DNA from: Bacillota bacterium
Lineage (GTDB): Bacteria; Bacillota; Clostridia; Peptostreptococcales; Anaerovoracaceae
Direction of reading: 5' to 3'
Assembly: GCA_022793795.1 (NCBI GenBank)
Contig: JAAWDM010000008.1
Span: forward strand, 1 to 54,100
Length of the DNA: 54,100 bases
Shown: positions 1 through 7,090 of the stretch, piece by piece
Layout: each line of letters starts with the position of its first letter
Position numbering within the stretch: position 1 is the stretch's first letter
Made by a program: the position numbers and the translations under genes
Notes under the pieces: model-generated
Told to the model about the DNA's origin: nothing
The model's database searches: none
The model's input: only the letters and a program-made list of their open reading frames with translations

Positions 1-78
1 CGTGCCGTCATCAAGTGGGTCTGCTATTTGGATAAGAAAAACGGGAATGTTCGTAAAAAAACAGGGCGCCTCACATAG
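1..78 (+). CDS. C-terminal tail of an unidentified protein (runs off the left edge)
   Basis: Frame 1 is open from the window edge and stops at TAG 76-78, giving a 25-residue lysine-rich, basic tail. It is followed directly by a repeat that recurs at 38539-38615, so it may be the end of a mobile-element gene, but I do not recognise the family. It could also be chance open frame. Confidence 0.25.
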   Translation, partial: RAVIKWVCYLDKKNGNVRKKTGRLT

Positions 79-95
79 ACGCACCATAAAGCAGC

Positions 96-163
96 AACTT
101 TTAACCTATACAGGAGTTTTTGAGTATAACGGAAAGCCTAAATTTTAACCGAGAATCATCTTT
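96..163. repeat. Partial copy of a dispersed intergenic repeat
   Basis: This stretch aligns by eye with 38539-38615. Both contain ACTTTTAAC, then TTTTTGAGTATAACGGAAA, then CTAAAT, then TTAACCG and AATCATCTTT in the same order with small length differences. The left copy is followed by unrelated sequence. The second copy is embedded in a larger palindromic unit, so this one is probably a truncated copy. Confidence 0.6.
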
Positions 164-230
164 ACTGAATTTCCAGAACAAATTATAAATGCTTATCTAT
201 ATCTCTGGCGCCATATAGCAACCGTCGTAC

Positions 231-362
231 TTACATTATATCATCAATCAAACGCAAAGCAGCCTCCTCATTCTTTAAAATATTGGTAATGTAACTTGCC
301 GTGCTGATTAAACCCTGTTCAAAAATCGGCAGATAACAAAGATGATAAAATTTATTTTCCAT
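231..362 (-). pseudogene. Truncated RelE/ParE-type toxin
   Basis: Reading starts at ATG 362-360, which overlaps the last codons of the antitoxin gene by 11 bases, the usual arrangement in type II toxin-antitoxin operons. The 43-residue product begins MENKFYHLCYLPIFEQ and continues to LRLIDDI, which looks like the N-terminal third of a ParE-family toxin (normally about 95-105 residues). It then stops at TAA 233-231. The C-terminal beta-sheet with the catalytic or gyrase-contacting residues is absent, and the following bases do not resume the family pattern in any frame I read. It is most likely inactive, leaving an orphan antitoxin. The family assignment rests on the N-terminal pattern and the context. 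Confidence 0.6.
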
Positions 363-612
363 GCATCATATTCCGCACATTACCGAATACGGTTTCATGA
401 GAAATCCTTTCTTCCGTCACTGCGGCCTGTCTATCGGCTTCATCAAGTTTCATCTCGATATTATCTGTCAAATTTGCATATTCCTCCAGACTTAAGACTA
501 CCATAGCGCCATAGCCATTCTTTGTAAGATAAACGGGTTTTCCGCTGTTTACAATAGTTTCAATTTCCGGAAATTTATGTCTAAGGTCAGAAACAGGTCG
601 AATTTGTATCAT
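352..612 (-). CDS. Phd/YefM-family antitoxin
   Basis: This 86-residue protein has the Phd/YefM fold pattern: an N-terminal MIQIRPVSDLRHKF segment, then KPVYLTKNGYGAMVVLSLEEY, the DNA-binding half that normally represses its own operon. The acidic C-terminal tail (residues 50-86) is where the partner toxin normally docks. A good ribosome site (AAGGAG) precedes ATG 612-610. The partner toxin gene downstream is truncated, so this may be kept as a transcriptional regulator or as an anti-addiction remnant. The family is clear; its present function is inference. Confidence 0.8.
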   Translation of the reverse strand: MIQIRPVSDLRHKFPEIETIVNSGKPVYLTKNGYGAMVVLSLEEYANLTDNIEMKLDEADRQAAVTEERISHETVFGNVRNMMHGK

Positions 613-614
613 AT

Positions 615-797
615 CTAAGCGCTCCTTTTTTCGGATAACCTTGCAAAAACGCCCCTATTTTTACTTTTCCTCTGCCTATCAAGAAACCTGCGGTATGTCA
701 AAAATCCAAACCTGCTCTTTGCTCTGTGTAGAATCAGAAAACCAATCCCGATATCCACCATGGTAAATAGATATATCCCAATCCGGTACCAATCCAT
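615..797 (-). CDS. Small single-pass membrane protein of unknown function
   Basis: I chose ATG 797 because GGAGGGAGGAAG lies just upstream; a longer reading from 842 would run through that ribosome site. The 60-residue product begins MDWYRIGIYLF, has one hydrophobic helix at about residues 4-22, and then a strongly basic tail rich in Arg and Lys. It ends 2 bases before the antitoxin start, so the genes may be co-transcribed. I do not recognise a family. It could be a non-conserved ORF. Confidence 0.4.
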   Translation of the reverse strand: MDWYRIGIYLFTMVDIGIGFLILHRAKSRFGFLTYRRFLDRQRKSKNRGVFARLSEKRSA

Positions 798-882
798 TTC
801 TTTCTTCCTCCCTCCTTCTTGCACCTTCTCACATATTACCATATTTTACCATATATTACTCGGCATGTAAACACATTTCCCC

Positions 883-1362
883 TTACTCATCACCTCTCAG
901 CTTCTCGTTCATCCTCTTTACCACATATTTTCGGCCCAAAAACTCCACGATCCATATGACAGCAAAGATGGCTGCGAAGATAACGAAGTAAATCAAGACC
1001 CCCCTTATGGTATGCTCCATCCAATAGGTGATATATGCTATAGGCAACATGATGACTGACGTCAAAACAAAGTAAATGCCAGTCTGCTTTAGCAGGCTCC
1101 AATGGTCTATCTCCCAGATATAGGAAATAGCGCCAAAGCCTGCGCCCATGATGGCGCAGCAGAAGGTCTGCATCAACACTGCTCCGATTTCGCTCCCCAT
1201 CCGGTCCATAAGCTCAGGTACGCAAGGCGCATAATAGCCTCCTGCCACCGCGCAGGAGATTCCAATGGTAATCACATACCCCAAAGCGATTCCAATGGGC
1301 ACGCCAAACAGCCCCCGCAATAGAACTTTTCTTAACATTCTTTGTTTACATTTGTTTTTCAT
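883..1362 (-). CDS. DUF3021 membrane protein (copy 1)
   Basis: This protein of about 159 residues has four hydrophobic segments and the DUF3021 layout: an N-terminal GLFGVPIGIALGY segment, a second TM with CCAIMGAGFGAISYIWE, then two more TMs and a basic C-terminus. ATG 1362 is preferred because GAAGGGTGAG precedes it; an upstream ATG at 1386 would overlap the previous gene by 4 bases. DUF3021 proteins are typically encoded beside LytTR regulators, as here, and probably control them at the membrane. The biochemical role of the family is unknown. A second pair occurs at 8382-9260. Confidence 0.75.
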   Translation of the reverse strand: MKNKCKQRMLRKVLLRGLFGVPIGIALGYVITIGISCAVAGGYYAPCVPELMDRMGSEIGAVLMQTFCCAIMGAGFGAISYIWEIDHWSLLKQTGIYFVLTSVIMLPIAYITYWMEHTIRGVLIYFVIFAAIFAVIWIVEFLGRKYVVKRMNEKLRGDE

Positions 1363-1382
1363 ATTCTCACCCTTCTTTCCCA

Positions 1383-1844
1383 TCATCCCAATATCTTTTT
1401 AATTTTGGAAACATACCGCCTGGAAACATAAGTAGAGGTTCCGTCAGACAGTTTAACACAGATGGTCCCTGTAAAACGTAAGTCAAAGCCAAGGACCTGC
1501 TTTAGATTTACGATTTCTGAATTGGAAATGCGGACAAACCTATGACTGTCAAGCTGTTCCTCCAGCTCATAAAGTCTCCGCCGCAAAACATACTCTCCTT
1601 CTTCAGTAACCCCAAACACTCTACCGCTGGCCGCATAGATACGTATCAAATTCTCTGGCTCTATGAGACAAACCATGCCGTCTCTGGTACCCGTCAGCAG
1701 CCGTTGTGCCTCCCCTTCTGCTATGTCATCTGACTGCCGGGACAGCTGCTCAACCAGCCCCTCTATCTCTTCTGTCACCTCAGCCGTAACGACTACCAGC
1801 TTAGGCGCTTTGCAGGCAGGGTCAATTTTAATTTCAATCTCCAT
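1383..1844 (-). CDS. LytTR-domain DNA-binding regulator (copy 1)
   Basis: This protein of about 153 residues has no receiver domain. Residues 1-60 are a variable N-terminal part starting MEIEIKIDPACKAPK. The C-terminal 95 residues form a LytTR domain, with segments such as SHRFVRISNSEIVNLKQV and the closing YVSRRYVSKIKKILG. Such stand-alone LytTR proteins bind direct repeats upstream of their own operon and work with a DUF3021 partner. I start it at ATG 1844 (GAGGGTG upstream) rather than 1883, because 1883 lies in the T-run of the terminator behind ogt. The targets cannot be told from the sequence. Confidence 0.8.
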   Translation of the reverse strand: MEIEIKIDPACKAPKLVVVTAEVTEEIEGLVEQLSRQSDDIAEGEAQRLLTGTRDGMVCLIEPENLIRIYAASGRVFGVTEEGEYVLRRRLYELEEQLDSHRFVRISNSEIVNLKQVLGFDLRFTGTICVKLSDGTSTYVSRRYVSKIKKILG

Positions 1845-1880
1845 ATCATCACCCTCTTCATTTCCGTTTTTTTCATCATA

Positions 1881-1913
1881 CAAAAAAAGAGAAACGGTTT
1901 CAACCCGTTTCCC
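1881..1913 (-). terminator. Intrinsic terminator behind ogt
   Basis: On the minus strand GGGAAACGG and CCGTTTCTC pair around a short loop and are followed by a run of seven T. It lies between ogt and the LytTR gene, so the two are separate transcripts or partly insulated. Confidence 0.8.
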
Positions 1914-1953
1914 ATGGTCGGTTCATCTCCAATCACAGATGGTCTATGATAGT

Positions 1954-2493
1954 CTATAGGGCGGTTCCCTTTTTGGGAACAAAATAGGCCGACACGTCCA
2001 CACCCTCCAGCTCAAGGAGTCGAATTTTTTTGTCGATACCCCCTGCATAGCCGGTCAAATTTCCGCCTCCTCCCACCACCCGATGACACGGAATGATGAT
2101 AGAAATAGGGTTGTGGGCCACTGCGCCGCCCACAGCCTGGGCCGACATGGTTTCAAGTCCCCGCTGCCCTGCAATGACGCGACTGATCTGTCCATAAGTC
2201 ATGACCTCTCCATATGGAATTTGGCACATGATCTTCCACACCGCCTGTCTAAATTCACTTCCGGAAGGCGCCAAAGCCAGTTCATTGGCCAAAGGCTTTT
2301 TTCCAGCAAAATACCTGTCCAGCCAGTCCTTTGTCTCGTCAAAGATCGGCAACGCCTCTTTTTCCTCCGGCGTCTCCTTTATGGTTGCTGCAAAATATTT
2401 CTGTCCGGGCAGCCACAACCCTGCCAGACCCTCCCCATTAGAAGCCAGCATCAAATCGCCCATAGGCGATGAATATTTTGTCACGTAATACAT
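1954..2493 (-). CDS. ogt: Methylated-DNA--protein-cysteine methyltransferase
   Basis: This 179-residue suicide DNA-repair protein transfers the alkyl group from O6-alkylguanine in DNA to its own cysteine. The active-site motif PCHRV (Cys near residue 135), preceded by GGAVAHNPISIII and followed by GGGGNLTGYAGG, is diagnostic of the Ogt/AGT C-terminal domain. The N-terminal domain (residues 1-85) is the usual ribonuclease-H-like part. The ribosome site AAAGGAGG precedes ATG 2493. Its own terminator follows at 1881-1913. Length and motifs are normal for the family. Confidence 0.95.
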   Translation of the reverse strand: MYYVTKYSSPMGDLMLASNGEGLAGLWLPGQKYFAATIKETPEEKEALPIFDETKDWLDRYFAGKKPLANELALAPSGSEFRQAVWKIMCQIPYGEVMTYGQISRVIAGQRGLETMSAQAVGGAVAHNPISIIIPCHRVVGGGGNLTGYAGGIDKKIRLLELEGVDVSAYFVPKKGTAL

Positions 2494-2592
2494 GGAAAAT
2501 CCTCCTTTTGTTTTATCATATCATCTATACTAGCCAGCCGTCAATCCAGCAAAATATGCCTTGAAATATAAAATTGCCCGTGATAAAATTAA

Positions 2593-2972
2593 AAAATAAA
2601 TCAGGTTCAGGGCAATTATCATTATGGTTATTTCGATGCTTATTTTACAGAACCGGAGCGGAAAGCCTTCTTTCTCTTTCATGATGAGACCATGATTGGT
2701 TTTGCCATGATCTGTCCATATTCCAACATCGGACGTCATCCGGATTACACCTTGGCAGAGTTTACGATCTTTCCAATTTATCGAAGAAATCATTTCGCCC
2801 TTGACGCCGCAAAAATGACCCTGTCAGCTTATCCTGGCTGTTGGGAAATGAAATATCATGAACGCAATATCGGGGGGCAAAAAAACTTTGGAACACTGTA
2901 ACAGTTCCTTACAAGTCCATGGTGTATCACTTAAATGACCAAGAAACTGCGCTGGAATTTTCAATGAACTGA
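2593..2972 (+). pseudogene. Broken GNAT-family acetyltransferase
   Basis: In one frame from 2593 the sequence reads GNYHYGYFDAYFTEPERK and then TMIGFAMICPYSNIGRHPDY and AEFTIFPIYRRN, the acetyl-CoA-binding core of a small N-acetyltransferase, up to MKYHERNIGG near 2873. After a GGGGGGCAAAAAAA stretch the family pattern continues only in another frame (LWNTVTVPYK near 2888, then VYHLNDQETALEF) to TGA 2970-2972. A single-base loss in the homopolymer stretch accounts for this. The first 40-50 residues of such proteins are also missing; a stop at 2590-2592 cuts the frame. Truncation plus frameshift makes this a pseudogene. Confidence 0.75.
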
Positions 2973-2988
2973 ACGGGAGGCAAGATTG

Positions 2989-3600
2989 ATGAAAAATCAC
3001 AAAGTTATAACAAAAAACATTACCATATTAGCTGTCTTACTGGTTTTGCTTTTCAGCTTTACCGGTTGCAGCGGTCCGGAAGCCCCGATGGAAGCTACCA
3101 TCGACGGAAATACCATCATACTGGGTCAGACCACCATGGAAGAGTTAATCGATATGGGTTATGAAGCCCATCTGGAACGGGTGCAGGATGTGGCCCACGA
3201 CGGCGACGAGTATATCGGCTTTGCCTACAGTTTGGACAAAGGGGCCGGCAACCAATTCTGGGTAAGCGTCTGCGTTCCATGGAGCGGCAGTACCAACATC
3301 AACAAGGAAACATCCCTGTCCGCCACAGAAGGCATCGTAAGAACCATCACCTTCTCCAAGGGTTCCACCGAAAAGGTGACTGCAACCTATGACGGTACCA
3401 GCATACAGGACATGACCTTTGATTATGCTTTAGACGATTGGGGCGCTGAAAAGGATGACTCCACCACCCTTTTGGCCTATGTGGCAGAGGTAAAGGACGG
3501 TTCCCTTCGGTTCTCTGCAGAAAACACCACCACGGAAGAACTGTACGACATCTCCATCCGTCTATCCATGAACAAGTTTGAAAAAATGCAGAAACAATGA
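2989..3600 (+). CDS. Secreted lipoprotein of unknown function
   Basis: The N-terminus is a lipoprotein signal: basic start, a hydrophobic stretch around ITILAVLLVLLFSF and lipobox FTGC, so the mature protein would be anchored on the outer face of the membrane through its cysteine. The roughly 178-residue mature part is acidic, and I recognise no enzymatic motif. ATG 2989 is preferred over an in-frame TTG three bases upstream, because GGGAGG at 2975-2980 lies 8 bases before it. The next gene starts 27 bases downstream on the same strand, so they are probably co-transcribed. Confidence 0.8.
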   Translation: MKNHKVITKNITILAVLLVLLFSFTGCSGPEAPMEATIDGNTIILGQTTMEELIDMGYEAHLERVQDVAHDGDEYIGFAYSLDKGAGNQFWVSVCVPWSGSTNINKETSLSATEGIVRTITFSKGSTEKVTATYDGTSIQDMTFDYALDDWGAEKDDSTTLLAYVAEVKDGSLRFSAENTTTEELYDISIRLSMNKFEKMQKQ

Positions 3601-3627
3601 GCAGAAACAATGAAAGGATAAACCCTC

Positions 3628-4026
3628 ATGACCAAGCCATATTCCAAAAAAGCTGTGATAAAGCTGTTGGTTGACATTGGCGCAATTCTGTTGTATCCCT
3701 TACAGCTATCCCATTTCTTTATGGACCAGTCTTTTCATCAGATTACAGGCATCCTTTTCATGGCGCTTATGCTGGCTCACAATCTGCTCAACATCGGATG
3801 GTATCAGGCCATTGGAAAAGGACGCTACAGTCCAAAGAGGGTGGCCGCTGTCATCGTCAATTTGGCCTTGCTGGTAGATATAGCTGGTCTTCTTATCACC
3901 GGGATTTACCTCAACGGCATCGGGCAGCTTCACGGAATATTGGCTTCCGCAGGTCTGGTTCTCATGGCTGTCCACATATTGCTCCATGGCCTCGCCCATG
4001 GAAGAAAGAAGCATCGCAGCGGTTAA
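3628..4026 (+). CDS. DUF4405-type integral membrane protein
   Basis: This 132-residue protein has four predicted membrane helices. Histidines lie at helix ends (LSHFFMDQSFHQITG, LMLAHNLLNIGWY, QLHGIL, VHILLHGLAHG), like the b-type-cytochrome-like DUF4405 family. It may bind heme, but that is inference from the histidine spacing. The C-terminal tail is basic (HGRKKHRSG). GAAAGGA lies before ATG 3628. It is probably in one operon with the lipoprotein upstream, which suggests a joint envelope role, but no substrate can be named. Confidence 0.65.
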   Translation: MTKPYSKKAVIKLLVDIGAILLYPLQLSHFFMDQSFHQITGILFMALMLAHNLLNIGWYQAIGKGRYSPKRVAAVIVNLALLVDIAGLLITGIYLNGIGQLHGILASAGLVLMAVHILLHGLAHGRKKHRSG

Positions 4027-4095
4027 AAGGAACGTTCCATACAATTTCTCACATAAGCGCCATTTTTATATACAAAATATCGACGGTCACATGAA

Positions 4096-4320
4096 AATTT
4101 CTCATATAACCCATAAATTTAGGGGAGATGTATCGACCATGGCAAAGGAAAATTCTCATATTTTCCATCTATTTCATACCGTTATATCGAAAATTCCTCT
4201 CTAAAAGTCATATTTCCACCCTGCACATTCGATACATTAGGATAAAAACTCTATGATATATGAGAATTTCTTGCCATCTCGTCGCTATTTCCTATAAAAA
4301 ATCATCAATATATGAGAATT
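4096..4320. repeat. Nested inverted repeats with a TTCTCATAT core
   Basis: This is the intergenic stretch between the small membrane protein and the spoVA terminator. The inner arms are 4139-4161 (ATGGCAA ... AAAATTCTCATAT) and 4258-4277 (ATATGAGAATTTCTTGCCAT). The outer arms are 4096-4107 (AAATTTCTCATAT) and 4309-4320 (ATATGAGAATT). All four arms share the same core, so the unit could fold into a long cruciform or hairpin. There is no credible ORF in it. A similar unit occurs at 20234-20360. Confidence 0.7.
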
Positions 4321-4343
4321 CCATGTTATGCCACCGGCAACTG

Positions 4344-4394
4344 TAAAAAAATTAGAGCCACAAAAGCAGCTCTTGCACATGCAGCTCTAATTTC
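4344..4394 (-). terminator. Intrinsic terminator of the spoVA operon
   Basis: On the minus strand AAATTAGAGC pairs with GCTCTAATTT across a 23-base loop and is followed by a T-run. The 5' arm overlaps the stop codon of spoVAE. Confidence 0.85.
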
Positions 4395-4746
4395 CCTTTG
4401 GCGTCTTCGGTGTAAAGATCAACGAAATCAGGTAGCCAAAGGTAATCGCCACGGCAATACCCGCAGCAGAAGCAGTAAGCGGTCCAGTAATTGCTTCCAG
4501 GAATCCGTTTTTTGCTCCTTCCATGGCTCCCTTCGCCAAATTATATCCAAAACCCGGCAGCGGTACCGTCGCACCGTTTCCAGCCAGATCGACAATAGGT
4601 TGATATAAATGCAAGGCCTGTAGAACTACGCCGGACACCACGAAGATTACCAGTATCCTCGGCGCAGTCAACTTGGTTGCATCCATCAATATCTGTCCAA
4701 TCAAACAGATCACTCCGCCGATTAGAAACGCATAAACATATTCCAT
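4387..4746 (-). CDS. spoVAE: Stage V sporulation protein AE (SpoVAE/SpoVAEb)
   Basis: This 119-residue membrane protein is almost wholly hydrophobic (about four helices), starting MEYVYAFLIGGVICLIGQ, with a conserved central segment GNGATVPLPGFGYNLAKGA. It matches SpoVAE/SpoVAEb, a component of the spore inner-membrane channel that moves Ca-dipicolinic acid into the forespore and releases it at germination. It is the last gene of spoVAC-spoVAD-spoVAE, 17 bases after spoVAD, with AAGGAG before ATG. Sequence pattern and gene order agree. Confidence 0.92.
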   Translation of the reverse strand: MEYVYAFLIGGVICLIGQILMDATKLTAPRILVIFVVSGVVLQALHLYQPIVDLAGNGATVPLPGFGYNLAKGAMEGAKNGFLEAITGPLTASAAGIAVAITFGYLISLIFTPKTPKGN

Positions 4747-4763
4747 GTTAAACTCCTTTTCGA

Positions 4764-5798
4764 TTATTCAGCCTCTAAGGCAATGGCATGAGCGATACCC
4801 GGGATACTTTCCCCCTGAAACGGCGATATGGTGGAAAGCATGGCGCCAGTGGACATGAGCAGCACCTTTTTCAGTTGTCCCGTTTCCAGTTTATCCAGCA
4901 GGTAACCGCAAAATACCGATGCAGAACATCCGCATCCGCTGCCGCCGCCGTGGACGTCTTGCTCCTTGGTAAAGAGCATGGTTCCGCAGTCATCGTACCG
5001 CTCATAGACCTTGTCCGAAGGCAGTCCGGCGTCGATGAGCAGGTCTACCATGATGTCTTTACCGATAAAGCCCAAATCTCCAGTGGCGATTAAATCATAA
5101 TAGTCGATGCCGCGGCCCGTGTCCTCCAGATGATTCAGCAAAGTGTCCACCGCCGCTGGCGCCATGGCAGCGCCCATCTGGTTGGCATCCTTAATGCCCG
5201 CATCGATGACCTTGCCAATGGTGGCCGCCGTCGCCCGTACCGCAGGTGCGGGCTGTGGTTTCTTCTCCTGAGAAGAAACCACAACGGCCCCGGCCGCAGT
5301 GGCGGTCCACTGGGCCGACGGCGGCCTCTGATTTCCGTGCTCTACCGGCATACGGAACTGTCTTTCCGCTGTACAGAAATGGCTAGAGGCTCCAGCCAAT
5401 ACATTTTGTGCAAATCCTCCATCTATGAGAATGGAACCCATGACCAGAGATTCGGTCATGGTGGAGCAGGCTCCGTATAGACCTAAAAAGGGAATATGCA
5501 AATCCCTGGCCATAAAAGAAGAAGACATGAGTTGATTGAGTAAATCTCCGCTGAGCATCACATCGATATCCTCCTTGGTAAGGCCGGCCCGCTGTACCGC
5601 CCGCATCATGGACTCTTTCAACATCTTGCTCTCTGCTTTCTCCCAGGATTTTTCTCCGTACATATCCTCGTCCAATATGACATCAAAATAACCGGCCAAT
5701 GGCCCTTCCCCTTCTTTTTTTCCTACTACGGTTCCCCGTCCTCGAAGATAAGGTCTCTCCGAGAACAGAATACTTTGACGTCCTACTTTTTTCTTCAT
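4764..5798 (-). CDS. spoVAD: Stage V sporulation protein AD
   Basis: This 344-residue protein has the thiolase/ketoacyl-synthase-like fold of SpoVAD, which binds dipicolinic acid rather than catalysing condensation. Visible signatures are GLYGACSTMTESL near residue 110, the EHGNQRPPSAQWTATAAGA segment, and the glycine- and cysteine-rich DVHGGGSGCGCSASVF close to the C-terminus. In the forespore it works with SpoVAC and SpoVAE in calcium-dipicolinate uptake. The length is typical. The ribosome site GGGGAG precedes ATG 5798. The gene sits between spoVAC and spoVAE on one transcript. Confidence 0.95.
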   Translation of the reverse strand: MKKKVGRQSILFSERPYLRGRGTVVGKKEGEGPLAGYFDVILDEDMYGEKSWEKAESKMLKESMMRAVQRAGLTKEDIDVMLSGDLLNQLMSSSFMARDLHIPFLGLYGACSTMTESLVMGSILIDGGFAQNVLAGASSHFCTAERQFRMPVEHGNQRPPSAQWTATAAGAVVVSSQEKKPQPAPAVRATAATIGKVIDAGIKDANQMGAAMAPAAVDTLLNHLEDTGRGIDYYDLIATGDLGFIGKDIMVDLLIDAGLPSDKVYERYDDCGTMLFTKEQDVHGGGSGCGCSASVFCGYLLDKLETGQLKKVLLMSTGAMLSTISPFQGESIPGIAHAIALEAE

Positions 5799-5827
5799 AC
5801 CCGTTTCTCCCCTTTTACTTCCTTTTT

Positions 5828-6313
5828 CTATCGTCCCATCAGCCAGTAGATGATGCCAACCAACACTGCTGATGAAATACCACAGACCAGCACCGGCCCT
5901 GCCACGCTGAAAAGTTTTGCTCCAACACCCAGAACTGGTCCTTCTTTTTTATATTCGATGGCTGGCGCTACCATGGAGTTGGCGAAGCCGGTAATGGGTA
6001 CGATCACTCCTGCGCCGGCAAACTTTGCGATGGAATCAAATATGCCAAGTCCGGTGAGAAACTGGGCCAGCGCCACCAGACCGATGGTCACAAAAGTGCC
6101 TGCATCCTTTTCATTGATGCCCTGCGCCATGAGCTGATTTTGCACCCAAAGAGCCATCGTACAGATGGCGCCTCCAACCATAAAGGCTTTTATGCCGTTT
6201 CCCACGTAATTGGGCTTTGGCGTAAACTGTTTTGCATATTTTCCATAGGCCTTGGATATCTCCTTTTTTTGCTGCTCCATAGCCTTATTATCTTCTTTGC
6301 TTATCTCTTTCAT
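5828..6313 (-). CDS. spoVAC: Stage V sporulation protein AC
   Basis: This 161-residue membrane protein begins with a charged cytoplasmic segment (MKEISKEDNKAMEQQKKE), followed by FTPKPNYVGNGIKAFMVGG and about four membrane helices, as in SpoVAC, the proposed mechanosensitive pore for dipicolinate. GCAGGAGG lies before ATG 6313. It is the first gene of the three-gene spoVA operon; spoVAA, AB and AF are not present here, which fits the minimal AC-AD-AE set of Clostridia. The SigF/SigG-like promoter upstream supports forespore expression. Confidence 0.95.
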   Translation of the reverse strand: MKEISKEDNKAMEQQKKEISKAYGKYAKQFTPKPNYVGNGIKAFMVGGAICTMALWVQNQLMAQGINEKDAGTFVTIGLVALAQFLTGLGIFDSIAKFAGAGVIVPITGFANSMVAPAIEYKKEGPVLGVGAKLFSVAGPVLVCGISSAVLVGIIYWLMGR

Positions 6314-6358
6314 ATTGTCCTCCTGCCCCTGCTTTCTTTATGTAGGAGCTTTCTCTGC

Positions 6359-6390
6359 TATTATTCCCAAAAAAGAAAAAATATATATGC
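6359..6390 (-). promoter_or_regulatory. Candidate SigF/SigG promoter for spoVA
   Basis: On the minus strand GCATA (6390-6386) is followed after 17 bases by GGGAATAATA (6368-6359), which fits the forespore -10 pattern GGnnAnAnTn. The start would lie about 40 bases before spoVAC. The spacer is 1-2 bases longer than usual. Confidence 0.5.
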
Positions 6391-6405
6391 TTTTTGCGGC
6401 AAACA

Positions 6406-6414
6406 TGGTACAAT
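6406..6414 (+). promoter_or_regulatory. Candidate extended -10 promoter for maf-mscL
   Basis: TGGTACAAT is an extended -10 (TGn plus TACAAT) lying about 50 bases before the maf start, divergent from the spoVA promoter. No good -35 is visible. Confidence 0.35.
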
Positions 6415-6465
6415 GTTGAGAAACGGCCCCGCTTCACAAGATTTAGAGGGGCAGGAGGCAATATC

Positions 6466-7074
6466 ATGAGGCAAATTATTTTAGCGTCAGGCTCGCCCCG
6501 CCGCATCGAAATGATGAAAGCCCACAATATTCATCCCATCATCATGGCGGCATCTATTGAGGAAAACCTTCCTCTTTATCATAGCATGACGGAAACTGTG
6601 ACCTATTTAGCTCTTAAAAAAGCCAAGGATGTGGAAGCACGCTGGTTGGCGTCCCTGAAATCTCAAACAGAGGATTCACCTTCGTCTTTGGACAAGCCGC
6701 CTATCATCATTGCAGCGGATACCATTGTCTATAAGGATGAAATTATGGGTAAACCTAAGGACCAGAGGGATGGTCTTAGGATGCTCCGCGCCCTATCGGG
6801 AGATTTTCACTACGTGGTTACCGGCGTGGCTTTGGTGGAAGCCGGCGCCCAAAATGCCCGTGTCTTTTATGAGATCACCAAGGTTTTCTTTAGGCCCTAC
6901 ACCGACGAGGAAGTCATCTCTTATCTAAAGACCGACGAGGCTTACGACAAGGCTGGTGGATACGCCATTCAAGGCTATTTTTCCCGCTACATCGATCACA
7001 TTGAAGGGGATTACGACAACGTGGTCGGCTTTCCCTGGCAGCGGATTCAGGAAGAATTAAAGTATTTTGATTAA
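6466..7074 (+). CDS. maf: Maf-family nucleoside triphosphate pyrophosphatase
   Basis: This protein of about 202 residues hydrolyses non-canonical or pyrimidine nucleoside triphosphates to monophosphates (house-cleaning) and is linked to septation. The N-terminal signature ILASGSPRRIEMMK, the central IIAADTIVYKDEIMGKP with its catalytic Asp, and AGGYAIQGYFSRYIDHIEGDYDNVVGFP are all present. ATG 6466 starts at the ASGSPRR motif and has GCAGGAGG upstream; an earlier in-frame ATG at 6394 lies before the promoter and was rejected. In many Clostridia maf lies beside radC-mreBCD; here it is separate, followed 16 bases later by mscL. Confidence 0.95.
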   Translation: MRQIILASGSPRRIEMMKAHNIHPIIMAASIEENLPLYHSMTETVTYLALKKAKDVEARWLASLKSQTEDSPSSLDKPPIIIAADTIVYKDEIMGKPKDQRDGLRMLRALSGDFHYVVTGVALVEAGAQNARVFYEITKVFFRPYTDEEVISYLKTDEAYDKAGGYAIQGYFSRYIDHIEGDYDNVVGFPWQRIQEELKYFD

Positions 7075-7090
7075 GAAAGGTAAATGACTT

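Noticed and set aside
2530..2793. An 87-codon minus-strand ORF between ogt and the lipoprotein gene
   Set aside because: It lies antisense over the clear acetyltransferase remnant on the plus strand, has no ribosome site and no recognisable family.
4027..4386. A CRISPR array, suggested by the repeated TTCTCATA motif
   Set aside because: The copies alternate in orientation, are only 9-13 bases long and irregularly spaced; there are no cas genes in the window.
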